Shown: one piece after another, positions 36,872 through 46,511 of the stretch
Numbering within the stretch: the stretch's first letter is position 1
Layout: each line of letters begins with the position of its first letter
From: GWB2-37-7 sp942492835
GTDB lineage: Bacteria > Bacillota > Clostridia > Lutisporales > Lutisporaceae
Direction: 5' to 3'
Assembly: GCA_942492835.1 (NCBI GenBank)
Contig: OW818645.1
Span: 2,604,001-2,668,000 of the forward strand
Length of the DNA stretch: 64,000 nucleotides
Notes under the pieces: generated by a model
Told to the model about the DNA's origin: nothing
The model's database searches: none
Seen by the model: only the letters and a program-made list of their open reading frames with translations
Translations under genes and position numbers: made by a program

Positions 36872-38221
36872 ATGAGACGTTTATTTGGAACTGACGGTGT
36901 GCGTGGTATAGCTAACAAGGAACTGGATTCAGAGCTTGCTTTTAATCTGGGAAGAATAGGTGCATACGTTCTAACAGAGGAAACACACCACAAACCTAGA
37001 ATTGCAGTAGGTAAGGATACAAGAATTTCAGGAGATATGCTGGAGGCTGCATTGATAGCAGGTATATGTTCTATGGGAGGGGAAGCGGTAGTACTAGGGG
37101 TTTTACCAACACCTGCCGTAGCTTATCTAACCAGACATTTGGGACTGGATGCAGGTATAGTTATATCAGCTTCTCACAATCCATTTGAGTATAATGGCAT
37201 CAAATTTTTCGATAGTAAGGGATATAAGCTTTCTGATGACATAGAGGACAAGATAGAAAGCTATCTAAGCAATACAGAGGTTACTATAGCAAATCCAATT
37301 GCAGGGGATATTGGTAGAAAGAATGAAATTGATAATGCAGTACACTCATATATTGATTTCTTAAAGAAGACTATTGATGTAAATCTTAGAGGATTAAAAA
37401 TAGCAGTAGATTGTGCAAATGGTGCGTCGTACATTGCAGCTCCTTCGATTTTAGCTGATCTTGGAGCGGAGATTGTAGTTATAGACAATAAGCCAGACGG
37501 TAAAAACATAAATTTAAACTGTGGCTCAACATATCCGGGCAACCTGCAAAAGCTTGTGATTGATACAGGCGCAGATGTGGGGTTAGCATTTGATGGTGAT
37601 GCTGACAGACTTATAGCAGTAGACAACAAAGGTAAGCTTGTAAACGGAGACCATATACTAGCTATTTGTGCTAAACACATGAAGGAAAAGGGTACTCTGA
37701 AAAATGATACGGTAGTAGCTACGGTTATGAGTAACTTGGGCTTTAATATTGCTATGAAGCAAGTGAAGGTCAATGTAGCTAGAACAACTGTAGGAGACAG
37801 GTATGTTTTGGAAGAAATGATTAAAAACGACTATAACATAGGTGGGGAGCAATCGGGACATATTATATTCCTTGATCATAATACTACTGGAGATGGCTTG
37901 CTTACAGCACTACAGCTGCTTGCGGTTGTTAAGGAGAGCGGTAAAAAGCTTTCTGAGCTTGCAGCGGTTATGATAGAGCTTCCACAGGTGCTTGTAAATG
38001 CAAAGATAAAGGACGAAAATAAAAGCAAATACTCTGAAGATGCAGAGATAGCTCAGGCTATAAAAGAGGTAGAAGGCAAGCTTAAGGATAAAGGCAGAGT
38101 ACTTATAAGACCATCCGGAACAGAACCTCTTGTAAGGGTTATGTTGGAGGGCGAAAACAAAACTGAAATTCAAGAAGATGCTAATAGAATTGCTGAACTG
38201 ATACAGAACAAATTAGGATAA
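36872..38221 (+). CDS. glmM: Phosphoglucosamine mutase
   Basis: GlmM interconverts glucosamine 6-phosphate and glucosamine 1-phosphate for UDP-GlcNAc synthesis. The 449-residue protein begins RLFGTDGVRGIANKEL and has the phosphoserine loop ISASHNPFEYNG near residue 100, the metal-binding DGDADRL near residue 240, the sugar-binding GGEQSGHI near residue 327 and the phosphate-binding RPSGTEPLVRVM near the end. It lies next to glmS, which makes its substrate, but far from cdaA/cdaR, its usual neighbours. Confidence 0.97.
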   Translation: MRRLFGTDGVRGIANKELDSELAFNLGRIGAYVLTEETHHKPRIAVGKDTRISGDMLEAALIAGICSMGGEAVVLGVLPTPAVAYLTRHLGLDAGIVISASHNPFEYNGIKFFDSKGYKLSDDIEDKIESYLSNTEVTIANPIAGDIGRKNEIDNAVHSYIDFLKKTIDVNLRGLKIAVDCANGASYIAAPSILADLGAEIVVIDNKPDGKNINLNCGSTYPGNLQKLVIDTGADVGLAFDGDADRLIAVDNKGKLVNGDHILAICAKHMKEKGTLKNDTVVATVMSNLGFNIAMKQVKVNVARTTVGDRYVLEEMIKNDYNIGGEQSGHIIFLDHNTTGDGLLTALQLLAVVKESGKKLSELAAVMIELPQVLVNAKIKDENKSKYSEDAEIAQAIKEVEGKLKDKGRVLIRPSGTEPLVRVMLEGENKTEIQEDANRIAELIQNKLG

Positions 38222-38225
38222 AATA

Positions 38226-38262
38226 CTCCCCTCGGCGAAATTTCACCGGGGGGTTATTTTTT
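38226..38262 (+). terminator. Terminator after glmM
   Basis: A GC-rich stem built from CCCCTCGGCGAAA and TTTCACCGGGGGG (one mismatch, one G-U) lies just after the stop codon and is followed by TTATTTTTTAA. Confidence 0.8.
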
Positions 38263-38495
38263 AATTAAATTTGTTTATTGATTTGAGAGCTTTTTTAGTG
38301 CCTAATTTAACAGAATGTCTGATTTTGTTAAGAAATGTAGTAAATCCACGAATGATTTATCTTAGTAAAACCGTTCGTAATATTGCAATTATACATAAAA
38401 TAGAATAGAATGAAGTAGTGAACTGAGTTAGGAAGATATTTGAATTTTTTAGGAGGGAAATAATAAAAGGCGGTGATAAAATGTCACTAATAAAA

Positions 38496-38700
38496 ATTTA
38501 GAAGCGCCAGGCTTATCATGACAATATGATGAGTTGACGAGGTCAGGGTTTATCGAAGTATTCGGCGGGTGCCCTGCGCTGCGACTTAACAGCGTTATGG
38601 ATTTTACAAATCCTCAAGTAATTGAAGGGACAAAGTGAATCCAATTGAGTATAAGGTTACTGAAACGCTATCAGTCTATTACCTGGTAGTATTTTTTTGT
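38496..38700 (+). ncRNA. glmS ribozyme-riboswitch
   Basis: The core of the GlcN6P-dependent self-cleaving ribozyme is clear: AGCGCC just 3' of the predicted cut (between 38503 and 38504), then GTTGACGAGGTCAGGGTTTA with ATCGA, and GGCGGGTGCCCTGCG. Rising glucosamine 6-phosphate would trigger cleavage and loss of the glmS mRNA. The outer limits are approximate. Confidence 0.93.
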
Positions 38701-38767
38701 CTGAAAATACGTTAACATAACTTTAAAACTAATAATAGAATAATTGGAATTTGAGAGGAGCATTAAT

Positions 38768-40597
38768 ATGTGCGGAATAGTTGGATATATAGGAAATAAA
38801 GAGGTAGTTCCTATTTTGATAGAAGGCTTGGAGAAACTAGAATATAGAGGATATGACTCAGCAGGTATTGCGGTATATAACAATGGAAGCATAGAAGTAA
38901 GAAAGTATAAAGGAAGACTTGCGATATTAGAAGAGAAGCTTACTCATGAAACTCTTGAGGGATGCTTGGGTATAGGGCACACTAGATGGGCTACACATGG
39001 AGAGCCGTCTGATGTTAACTCTCACCCTCACACAAATTGTTCTGGTGATATTGCAGTAGTACACAATGGTATTATCGAGAATTACATGCAGATTAAGGGC
39101 TTCCTTATTGAAAAGGGCTATGTATTTCTTTCTGATACAGACACAGAGGTATTGGCTCACTATTTGGATTTCTTTTATGAAGGTGACTTGGTAAAAGCAG
39201 TGCGTAAGGTGCTTCAGAAGGTGAGAGGCTCCTATGCATTTGCAGTAATCTGTCAGAAGGAACCAGACAAAATTGTTTGTGTTAGGAAGGAAAACCCTCT
39301 AATAGTAGGCGTGGGCGAAGGTGAGAACTTTATCGCATCAGACATACCAGCCATACTTGCTCATACAAGAAAGGTTTATTTTTTAAATGAGAATGAGCTA
39401 ACAATAATTACAAAGGACAGTATTACATTCCTAGATGAAGAGGATAGAGAAGTTAAGAAGGAAATATTTGAGGTTGACTGGGATGTTGAAGCAGCAGAGA
39501 AAGGCGGCTACGAGCATTTTATGATAAAGGAAATCCACGAGCAGCCAAAGGCTGTAAAGGATACTATGACCTCAAGAATAGTTCCAGATTGTACAACTAT
39601 TAAGCTTGATGATATAAAGCTAACCAAGGAGGACTTGGAAGGCATAAACAAAATATTTATTGTAGCTTGCGGTACAGCTTATCATGCTGGTATGGTTGGC
39701 AAATATGTAATAGAGAAGCTTGCAAAGATATCTGTAGAGGTTGATATTGCATCAGAGTTTAGATATAGAAATCCAATTATAGATAACAAGACTCTTACAA
39801 TAATAGTAAGCCAATCAGGTGAGACACTGGATACATTGGCAGCACTAAAGGAAGCTAAGAGGCATGGCTCTAGAATACTTAGCATAGTAAATGTTGTAGG
39901 AAGCTCTATAGCAAGAGAATCTCATGATGTACTGTACACATGGGCAGGACCTGAGATTGCTGTTGCCTCCACAAAGGCTTATACTACACAGATTATTGCC
40001 CTTTATGAAATAGCTCTTCATATGGCACATTTAAAGGGTACACTAACCGACGAGCAGATATGCGAAATCAAAAATGAAATGACTAAGCTTCCAGATATGA
40101 TCAAGATTACACTAGAACAAAAGGAAACAATCCAAAAGTTTGCTACAAGAAATTCAAACGCAAAGGATATGTTTTTCCTAGGAAGAGGCTTAGATTATGC
40201 AGTAGCCCTTGAAGGTTCTTTGAAGATGAAGGAAATATCCTACGTCCACTCCGAAGCCTATGCAGCAGGTGAGTTGAAGCATGGTACTATAGCACTTATT
40301 GAGAAGGGCACATTAGTAGTAGCAATACTTACTCAAGATCAACTCGTTGAGAAGCTGATAAGCAACGTGAAGGAAGTAAAGGCAAGAGGCGCCGCTGTAT
40401 TTGCCATAGCTAAGGAAGGCAACAAGGATATAGAGACAGTGGCAGACTATACATTGTATATACCAAATGTATCAGATATATTAGCTCCTGTAGTATCAGT
40501 AATACCATTACAGTTAATGGCATATTATATGGCAGTAGAAAAAGGCTGTGATGTTGATAAGCCAAGGAATTTGGCGAAAAGCGTTACTGTGGAGTAG
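38768..40597 (+). CDS. glmS: Glutamine--fructose-6-phosphate aminotransferase (isomerising)
   Basis: GlmS makes glucosamine 6-phosphate from fructose 6-phosphate and glutamine, the entry to amino-sugar synthesis. The start at 38768 leaves Cys2 (MCGIVGYIG) as the N-terminal nucleophile after methionine removal; the frame also opens at 38744 but GAGAGGAG supports the later ATG. The glutaminase domain shows HTRWATHGEPSDVNSHPH, and two SIS domains follow (VACGTAYHAG, VSQSGETLDTL, LGRGLDYAVALEG). Length 609 is standard. The ribozyme upstream provides feedback control. Confidence 0.97.
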   Translation: MCGIVGYIGNKEVVPILIEGLEKLEYRGYDSAGIAVYNNGSIEVRKYKGRLAILEEKLTHETLEGCLGIGHTRWATHGEPSDVNSHPHTNCSGDIAVVHNGIIENYMQIKGFLIEKGYVFLSDTDTEVLAHYLDFFYEGDLVKAVRKVLQKVRGSYAFAVICQKEPDKIVCVRKENPLIVGVGEGENFIASDIPAILAHTRKVYFLNENELTIITKDSITFLDEEDREVKKEIFEVDWDVEAAEKGGYEHFMIKEIHEQPKAVKDTMTSRIVPDCTTIKLDDIKLTKEDLEGINKIFIVACGTAYHAGMVGKYVIEKLAKISVEVDIASEFRYRNPIIDNKTLTIIVSQSGETLDTLAALKEAKRHGSRILSIVNVVGSSIARESHDVLYTWAGPEIAVASTKAYTTQIIALYEIALHMAHLKGTLTDEQICEIKNEMTKLPDMIKITLEQKETIQKFATRNSNAKDMFFLGRGLDYAVALEGSLKMKEISYVHSEAYAAGELKHGTIALIEKGTLVVAILTQDQLVEKLISNVKEVKARGAAVFAIAKEGNKDIETVADYTLYIPNVSDILAPVVSVIPLQLMAYYMAVEKGCDVDKPRNLAKSVTVE

Positions 40598-40617
40598 GGG
40601 AGTAGGATAGATGGGAC

Positions 40618-40850
40618 TTTTGTACAATGAGAATAAAGTTATGAGCTAAATGCGATATTGAAAGCTTATATTTAGATAATAATCTAAGTATAAGCTTTTT
40701 TTACTGATTTATGCATGAGAATTTGTGATAAAAATAGAAGAAATTAGAAGGAATTTGCTATTAATTAGGGAATTTTATGAGTAGTAGAAATTAATAGGTA
40801 GGTGTGAAAACGATAACTGACTAACTGTCGTGTGGCGCCTGTTAATTTTT
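40618..40850. repeat. Dispersed element, copy A
   Basis: This ~215-230 base non-coding element recurs at 46512-46910 (copy B) and 59876-60075 (copy C). Shared parts are GCGATATTGAAAGC, a strong hairpin (AAGCTTATATTTAGAT / ATCTAAGTATAAGCTT, here about 40660-40700, followed by a T-run), the stretch AGAAGGAATTTGCTATTAAT, and the right end AACTGACTAACTGTCGTG...GGCGCCTGTTA. No protein is encoded. In copy A the hairpin also serves as the terminator of glmS. Confidence 0.85.
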
Positions 40851-41063
40851 TGCAATTTTATTTTGTGTTTCTGACTATATATTATATTAAAGTAGATATA
40901 ACAGAAAAAATTAATGCTAATAAAAACATACCTAGTATTAGCATTATAAAAAAAGAATTATGTAGAACTATCAGATGTGATATTAAAAACTTTGGATTTT
41001 TATAGAAAATAATATATAATCAGTATATTATATACTATAATTTTACATGGAAGGAAATGAAAA
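40851..41063. other. AT-rich promoter region before the SMC operon
   Basis: The stretch is very AT-rich and holds no gene. AATATATAATCAGTATATTATATAC near 41010-41036 could supply a -10 box for the operon. GGAAGGAAATGAAAA lies before the ATG of the SMC-like gene. Confidence 0.4.
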
Positions 41064-43076
41064 ATGAAGAAAATATATTTACCAAAGCTTGATTATATTG
41101 AAATTGACAATTATTCTTTGTATATTAATCAACCTAAATTTAAATTTACTTTTTTAGATGGTATTAGTGCAATTGTAGGAGTAAACGGAATAGGTAAAAC
41201 AACATTTGTTAACATTATAATATATTGCTTAGTTGGTCATAAAAAAGTTTATAATGACAAACCTAAAAAAAACTCGAAAAAGAAAGAAGTAGAATATGAG
41301 GATATTGATTTTTTTTCTTCAAGAATGAGTGGAAAATTTGATAGTGATAAAAATGCTCAAGCAGTTGCATATGTTTACTTTTCAATTAATAATTTTCAAA
41401 TAAAAATAGGTAGAAGTTTATATGAAAATAAAATAACAAGTTTAAATATTAATGGAAGAGAATCTTCAAATTCTGATGAAGAAAACTACCAACAGTTAAT
41501 TACAGATATATCCGGAATAAACACATTTAGAGATTTTGAAAAAATAATTAGAACATTTTTATTTTTTGATGAATCTAGAATGAATATTGCATGGGAAACA
41601 GATACTCAAGATGAAATATTAAGGATACTTTTATTTGATGAGAAATACTTTATAAAATTTAAAGAATTAGAAGAAGAAGTTACTACTTTAGATTCTAAAG
41701 GTAGACACGCAAGTGAAAATAGAAGGATGGCAAAGATAGCCTATAAGAGCTTAATAGATGATAAAAATAAATTGGTGAAGGATGTAACTAAAGGTCATGA
41801 GAAAACTGATATAGCAAAGTTATTTGAAAAGAAGAATTTTTTAGACGAAGAAAAGTTAAAAATACAAAATGAAATGGAATCAATTATTCGAAAAATTAAT
41901 GAACAAGATAGTGAATTAAATAACTTAATTGGGGAAAAGGAGAATATCTCATTTAAAATAGAAAAAATTGAAGAAGAAATTTCTAAATTAGAAACGAAAT
42001 TATATACAAGTGTATATGATAGCTTGCCCGATTATTATTATACCCTTGAACATTCAATTGGAAATGATGGAAAGTGTTTGATATGTGGATCTAAGAGTAA
42101 AGAAATAAAAATTAGTTCTTTAAGTAAAATAAACAATGGACAGTGCTTAGTTTGCTCTTCTAAAATAAAGCCAAACGAAGAAATAGATCCGCAAAGCATT
42201 ATTGAAATTAATAGTTTAAATACAAAAAAAGTAGAAGTTATAAATTTGTTACAAAATAAAAATGCAGAAATTATCCGAATGAAGCGGCTAATAGAAAATA
42301 ATAATTTAGAAATAAACAAACTAAATAAAGCTCTTGATGATAAAAAAAGAGAAATAATCTATATTGAATTATTAATTTCAGGAAATAATATAGAAAATCA
42401 GACAGATACTTATACTGAAATATTAAAATCTAAACAAGGTACTATTGCGAAACTAGAAGAAGAAATAAATAATGCCTATACTTTAAGAGACATAAAAAAG
42501 AAAGAACTTTTAGAGTATAATGCAAAATTTAAAAAAACAATAAATAATTTAAATATCAATTTATCTGAATATTTCAATAAGTATGCTAGCACATTTATAG
42601 GATTAGAATGTGAATTAACTGTTGATGAAAAAGAAATCAATAAAATACCGCATATAGTATATCTCCCTAAGATTGATGGAGTAATAAGAAAGAATATCTG
42701 GGCAGTTTCTGAATCACAAAGATTCTTTTTAGATCAAGCATTTAGGATGGCCATAATTGATTATTTGCAAAATACAATTAATGGGTTTAGCACATATTTT
42801 ATTACCGAAACTCCAGAGGGGAGTTTAGATATTGCTTATGAAGTACAAGTTGCGAAAATGTTTATGCAGTTTTCAGAATCATGCAATAATATAATTTTCA
42901 CATCGAATTTAAATAGTTCTAGTTTTTTAAGAGAGATTTTTGAAAAGATTAATAAAAATGAGAGAAAGAGTAGAATTTTGAATTTGTTAGATAAGGGTAA
43001 GATGACAACAGTTCAAAGTGTAAATATTGATAAATTAAATGCGAAATTATTAGAATTATTAGGAAGTGGTTATTAA
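41064..43076 (+). CDS. SMC/Rad50-like ATPase (LmuB/ABC-3C-like) with four-cysteine hinge
   Basis: The 670-residue protein has an ABC ATPase head split by coiled coils: Walker A GVNGIGKT at residues 39-46, heptad-rich helices about 195-320 and 375-495, and a C-terminal half-head with a degenerate signature motif VSESQRFFLDQAFRMA (~548-563) and TETPEGSLDIAYE (~581-593) in place of Walker B. Between the coils lie C338-x2-C341 and C361-x2-C364, a likely zinc ribbon. This build matches the ATPases of Lamassu (LmuB) and ABC three-component defence systems, which sense phage DNA structures and release a nuclease. The next gene starts on the following base. Confidence 0.8.
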   Translation: MKKIYLPKLDYIEIDNYSLYINQPKFKFTFLDGISAIVGVNGIGKTTFVNIIIYCLVGHKKVYNDKPKKNSKKKEVEYEDIDFFSSRMSGKFDSDKNAQAVAYVYFSINNFQIKIGRSLYENKITSLNINGRESSNSDEENYQQLITDISGINTFRDFEKIIRTFLFFDESRMNIAWETDTQDEILRILLFDEKYFIKFKELEEEVTTLDSKGRHASENRRMAKIAYKSLIDDKNKLVKDVTKGHEKTDIAKLFEKKNFLDEEKLKIQNEMESIIRKINEQDSELNNLIGEKENISFKIEKIEEEISKLETKLYTSVYDSLPDYYYTLEHSIGNDGKCLICGSKSKEIKISSLSKINNGQCLVCSSKIKPNEEIDPQSIIEINSLNTKKVEVINLLQNKNAEIIRMKRLIENNNLEINKLNKALDDKKREIIYIELLISGNNIENQTDTYTEILKSKQGTIAKLEEEINNAYTLRDIKKKELLEYNAKFKKTINNLNINLSEYFNKYASTFIGLECELTVDEKEINKIPHIVYLPKIDGVIRKNIWAVSESQRFFLDQAFRMAIIDYLQNTINGFSTYFITETPEGSLDIAYEVQVAKMFMQFSESCNNIIFTSNLNSSSFLREIFEKINKNERKSRILNLLDKGKMTTVQSVNIDKLNAKLLELLGSGY

Positions 43077-43715
43077 ATGAAAGAAGAACACATAATTAAT
43101 AATGACTTGGTTACTGTAGCATATTTTATGTATGAAAATGGCTGGGATGGCTCAAACAAGTCTAATTTTCAGCGCGTTTTATATTTTTCGGCGGCACTAT
43201 CTCCTATTTTTATTCGAGACTATAATTGGAATTATAGCTTTTCTAATACTATTTTCGGACCATATAATAGTATGATAAAGAATGAATTAGAGAAATTATC
43301 AATTAAAGGATTATTAGAATTGACTGAAAGAAAGGTGTATATTAACAGAGTTGAAGAACGATATATAATTACTTCAAAAGGTAAAACTTGGTGTGAAGAT
43401 TTGTTATTTAGGATTAATAGTGAAAATGCTAAAATAAAGTGGTTCAAAATAATCGTAAAAGTATTAAGTATATATGGGGAGAACTTTTTATCTAAATTAA
43501 TTAAAGAAGATCCAAATGTTTACTCTCAGAATGAAATAAATAGAAATGCCAGAATTATTACAGATAATAGTGAAGAAAACTTATCTAAAGAATTTTTTGA
43601 ATTCTTAAAAGAAAAAGGGAAAGATAAGTTGAATATTGAATCACAAAAAGACGAAGATTATCTATTACTTTTTTTTGATATCCTTTATAGAAAGTATAAA
43701 GGAGGTAATAAGTAA
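43077..43715 (+). CDS. Middle component of the SMC-nuclease defence operon (LmuC/ABC-3C MC-like)
   Basis: The 212-residue protein starts EEHIINNDLVTVAYFMYENG and contains SFSNTIFGPYNSMIKNELEKLSIKGLLEL followed by ERYIITSKGKTWCE, a winged-helix-like layout seen in middle components of ABC-3C systems. No catalytic residues are visible. Function is inferred from position: its ATG directly follows the SMC gene stop, and its TAA shares a base with the next ATG, so the three genes are translated as a unit. It probably bridges the ATPase and the nuclease. Confidence 0.6.
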   Translation: MKEEHIINNDLVTVAYFMYENGWDGSNKSNFQRVLYFSAALSPIFIRDYNWNYSFSNTIFGPYNSMIKNELEKLSIKGLLELTERKVYINRVEERYIITSKGKTWCEDLLFRINSENAKIKWFKIIVKVLSIYGENFLSKLIKEDPNVYSQNEINRNARIITDNSEENLSKEFFEFLKEKGKDKLNIESQKDEDYLLLFFDILYRKYKGGNK

Positions 43716-44830
43716 TGAATATATATGAATATTTTGATAAGGAAGTAGATAAGATATTTGAGCATTCACCTTCCATTTTACTTGAAAAACTATTAGGGGA
43801 AAACTCAAAAATTATGGCGTTAGATGTTATAAAGTTATTTGTCTCTTTACAAGAGAAATGGCAATACTATAAAAAGCATAATATACAATTTAGTATTATT
43901 ATTGATGAAGATAAAAAAGGTAATAAAGAAGAGAAAATCTATAGTTATAATTTCGGAAATGATATAAGAGAAATTTTGAATACTGCTTTATATAAGGCGA
44001 TAATATATGTCATTGATATAGATGGAAATATTATCAATAAACAGTTTAAACAGCAAAGTGTAACATTTGAAAAAACGTGTACGGCATCATTTGAAACAAA
44101 TTCTGTTGGTTTTTTCTTGGGGATAAATGGAATCGATGCAATAATAAGAGGGAAAGTGTATAAGGCTGAAAATCACCTAGATAGTTATAATGATATGATG
44201 TATTCAACACTACTTAGCATAACTGAATATAGAAAGTTATTAAATAAGTTTATTGATAATGAAGTAATGTATGATCCCTTATCTAGATATTTTGCTAGTA
44301 AAAATACTTTACAAACAAAATTACATTATTTATTGGACAAGCATCATAAGTTGTTACATTCTAAACCAGAGAAAAGTTTTCAAAATGACTTGGAGTTTTT
44401 TCTTAAACAAAATTGTATTGATGAAGTTTTGACAGAAGTTCATAATAAATCTAATGATAGATATGATATATGGGTATCAACAAGTGATAATCTTTTATAT
44501 GTTTTTGAGATAAAGTGGCTAGGAAAATCTATTACGCCTGACGGAGGAATATTTAGTGCATATAATGATTGTGAAAGGGCGATTAGTGGAGCTTATCAAT
44601 TGAAAAATTATGTAGATGATGCGGAAAAATATTCATATATTCTAGCAGATACCAAAATACATTGCGGTGTATTAGTGATTTTTGATTGTAGAGATGAGAT
44701 GAGTGATCCTATATACCCTGAGGAGTTTGAAAAATACTATCAGATTGATCTAAAGCAACATTTTAAAATAGAAAAGGAAAAAGTATCGTCAAGTCAGATA
44801 TATAAGCAACTAATAAAGATAAAGAATTAA
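43715..44830 (+). CDS. PD-(D/E)XK nuclease effector of the SMC operon
   Basis: The 371-residue protein has an unrecognised N-terminal part (~1-200) and a C-terminal PD-(D/E)XK domain: SFQNDLEFFLKQNC (helix with acidic residues), VLTEVHNKSNDRYDIWV (D251) and LYVFEIKWLG (E265-x-K267), followed by a helical segment SGAYQLKNYVDD as in restriction-type folds. It would be the DNA-cutting effector. In most Lamassu effectors the nuclease domain is N-terminal; here it is C-terminal. It converges on the methyltransferase gene with only 42 bases between stops. Confidence 0.75.
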   Translation: MNIYEYFDKEVDKIFEHSPSILLEKLLGENSKIMALDVIKLFVSLQEKWQYYKKHNIQFSIIIDEDKKGNKEEKIYSYNFGNDIREILNTALYKAIIYVIDIDGNIINKQFKQQSVTFEKTCTASFETNSVGFFLGINGIDAIIRGKVYKAENHLDSYNDMMYSTLLSITEYRKLLNKFIDNEVMYDPLSRYFASKNTLQTKLHYLLDKHHKLLHSKPEKSFQNDLEFFLKQNCIDEVLTEVHNKSNDRYDIWVSTSDNLLYVFEIKWLGKSITPDGGIFSAYNDCERAISGAYQLKNYVDDAEKYSYILADTKIHCGVLVIFDCRDEMSDPIYPEEFEKYYQIDLKQHFKIEKEKVSSSQIYKQLIKIKN

Positions 44831-44872
44831 AATATTATAGTAATTGGGAAGAAAATTTATTAAACATTGAGT

Positions 44873-46204
44873 TTAATAAATTTTCTTAGTAATTACTATA
44901 ACGCTTTCTCTGAGACCAGTAATTAAATTCTTTTGCTGGCTACTTGGCTTAATAGTTCGTGCTTCTCTGATTTCCTCTACAGTAAATCCATTATTCTCTG
45001 CTATTTCAGCAACTATTTCATCAGTTTTTATTTCAACACCATAATATGCAGAATTGGCTACATTAAAAAATATCATGCCATCCTGGGCAATTTTTGGATA
45101 AAGAATTTTAAAAAGAATATTCAAATCTTCGAAATAGCCCTTAATCATATTTAACAAACTTCCATTCCAAAATTCCTGTTCGTGTTCTGAAATACTTGAC
45201 ACAGCTTCCTTAAGCAACTCAATATCAAGGCATCGTACTTCATCCCATTTGACTTGAACATGGGAACGCATAGTTTTTTTTCGAAGTTCTTTCAATGAAT
45301 CATAATCGCTTATATAATCTAACATTTTTAGTTCGATCATGTAAGTATCTGTATAATCACGGGAGTTCAAATAGGGTGGAGAGGTAATAATTAAATCTAT
45401 TGAGTCATCTGCAACTTTCACGGATAAATTTTTTCTAACATCTCCAAAGTGGCAGTTTTTATAATTGCTAAGAAAATTAGTCTTTCCTTTTCTATATTTT
45501 TCAAGCTTGCATATATCAGGAAGAATTACCTCTTTAAGCTTTTGCTTGAAAATTTGATGTACATCAGATCTAGTATAATTTACTGTTTGTTGCCAGTTTT
45601 TTTTATAAGATACACATTTGCCATTTCGATAAACATTACTAACTTCTAGTAAAATGGATGCTAGAGCAATTTTAAATAAATTTTGATATCTGCTATTCTT
45701 GAGGTTTCTTATAGCATATTTTATGTCTAATATACCTTTCATAATCTCTATGTTAAAATTCCACTTTTTTAGACCCGGTTTTTCAACAATTGTTCTTGTA
45801 CTTTGTTGTGGGAAGTATGACTCAATATCAATTTTATAGTTTTCTAGAGATTCACAGATTTCATTATATAACTGATCAAAAGTTCTTTTAGTGTACTTCG
45901 TGTAAAGTTTTGTCAATGAAAGGTTATACATAAATGGACTTACTTCAAAAGATATGCAATTAATACCAAGCTTTTGAAGCTCAAGTGGTGTTGTTCCACT
46001 ACCAGCAAAAGGTTCCAAACAGTTTCTAGGTTGTTTAGAATACCTAGCATTAAATTCATCTACAATATTCAATATGAATTCTTTAGAGTATCCTTCAACA
46101 AAAGGGTACCAACCATGGATATAGGTATTTTTATTTTTATTAAACTGCATTATAGAACCATACTGGTTTGTATAATCTTTAATTGTATATTTAGAGTTAG
46201 GCAT
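44873..46204 (-). CDS. Site-specific DNA methyltransferase (N6A or N4C), TSPPY type
   Basis: The 443-residue enzyme has motif I (AdoMet binding) LEPFAGSGTTPLE at residues 63-75 and the catalytic motif IV TSPPY at 274-278, with ~200 residues between that probably form the target-recognition region. This order (I before IV) is alpha-type. The sequence SPPYLNSRDYTDTYMIEL resembles DNA modification methylases. AAGGAGGTAG lies 6-7 bases before the ATG. No ordinary restriction gene is adjacent; the converging PD-(D/E)XK gene is the natural partner. An alternative is a solitary methylase. Confidence 0.82.
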   Translation of the reverse strand: MPNSKYTIKDYTNQYGSIMQFNKNKNTYIHGWYPFVEGYSKEFILNIVDEFNARYSKQPRNCLEPFAGSGTTPLELQKLGINCISFEVSPFMYNLSLTKLYTKYTKRTFDQLYNEICESLENYKIDIESYFPQQSTRTIVEKPGLKKWNFNIEIMKGILDIKYAIRNLKNSRYQNLFKIALASILLEVSNVYRNGKCVSYKKNWQQTVNYTRSDVHQIFKQKLKEVILPDICKLEKYRKGKTNFLSNYKNCHFGDVRKNLSVKVADDSIDLIITSPPYLNSRDYTDTYMIELKMLDYISDYDSLKELRKKTMRSHVQVKWDEVRCLDIELLKEAVSSISEHEQEFWNGSLLNMIKGYFEDLNILFKILYPKIAQDGMIFFNVANSAYYGVEIKTDEIVAEIAENNGFTVEEIREARTIKPSSQQKNLITGLRESVIVITKKIY

Positions 46205-46253
46205 CTATGCTACCTCCTTTATATGCTTGTCCCACTAAGAAATATATTCAGGA

Positions 46254-46296
46254 ATAAAAACCCTTAGAATTATTGCACAAGGGTTTTTATTATATA
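46254..46296. terminator. Hairpin 50 bases upstream of the methyltransferase start
   Basis: A perfect 12-base inverted repeat, ATAAAAACCCTT and AAGGGTTTTTAT with a 14-base loop, is terminator-like in both directions. It lies so close to the methyltransferase start that any promoter further right would read through it, so it may attenuate that gene or simply end transcription from the right. Confidence 0.55.
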
Positions 46297-46511
46297 GTTT
46301 TTGATATTAATATCTAAATTATATAATATACGTATATTATTATCAAGCAGTTTTAAACTCTATTTGTTCCAAACATTTTATAATACAATATATGTAATGC
46401 GAAATTTTAACTATATTATTTCCAAACTATATATGTAAAAAGAAATGTATGAATATAAATGTATAAGGCTTTGAGTGGATGTTAATTCCAAACATTTTTA
46501 CACCGCCACAT
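46297..46511. other. AT-rich non-coding stretch right of the methyltransferase
   Basis: No gene is visible. ATATAATATACGTATATTAT near 46320-46340 is a palindromic AT-rich patch that might hold promoter elements for the methyltransferase, but I can support nothing definite. Confidence 0.35.

Noticed and set aside
37261..37773. 170-codon antisense frame within glmM
   Set aside because: Shadow frame; glmM is unambiguous.
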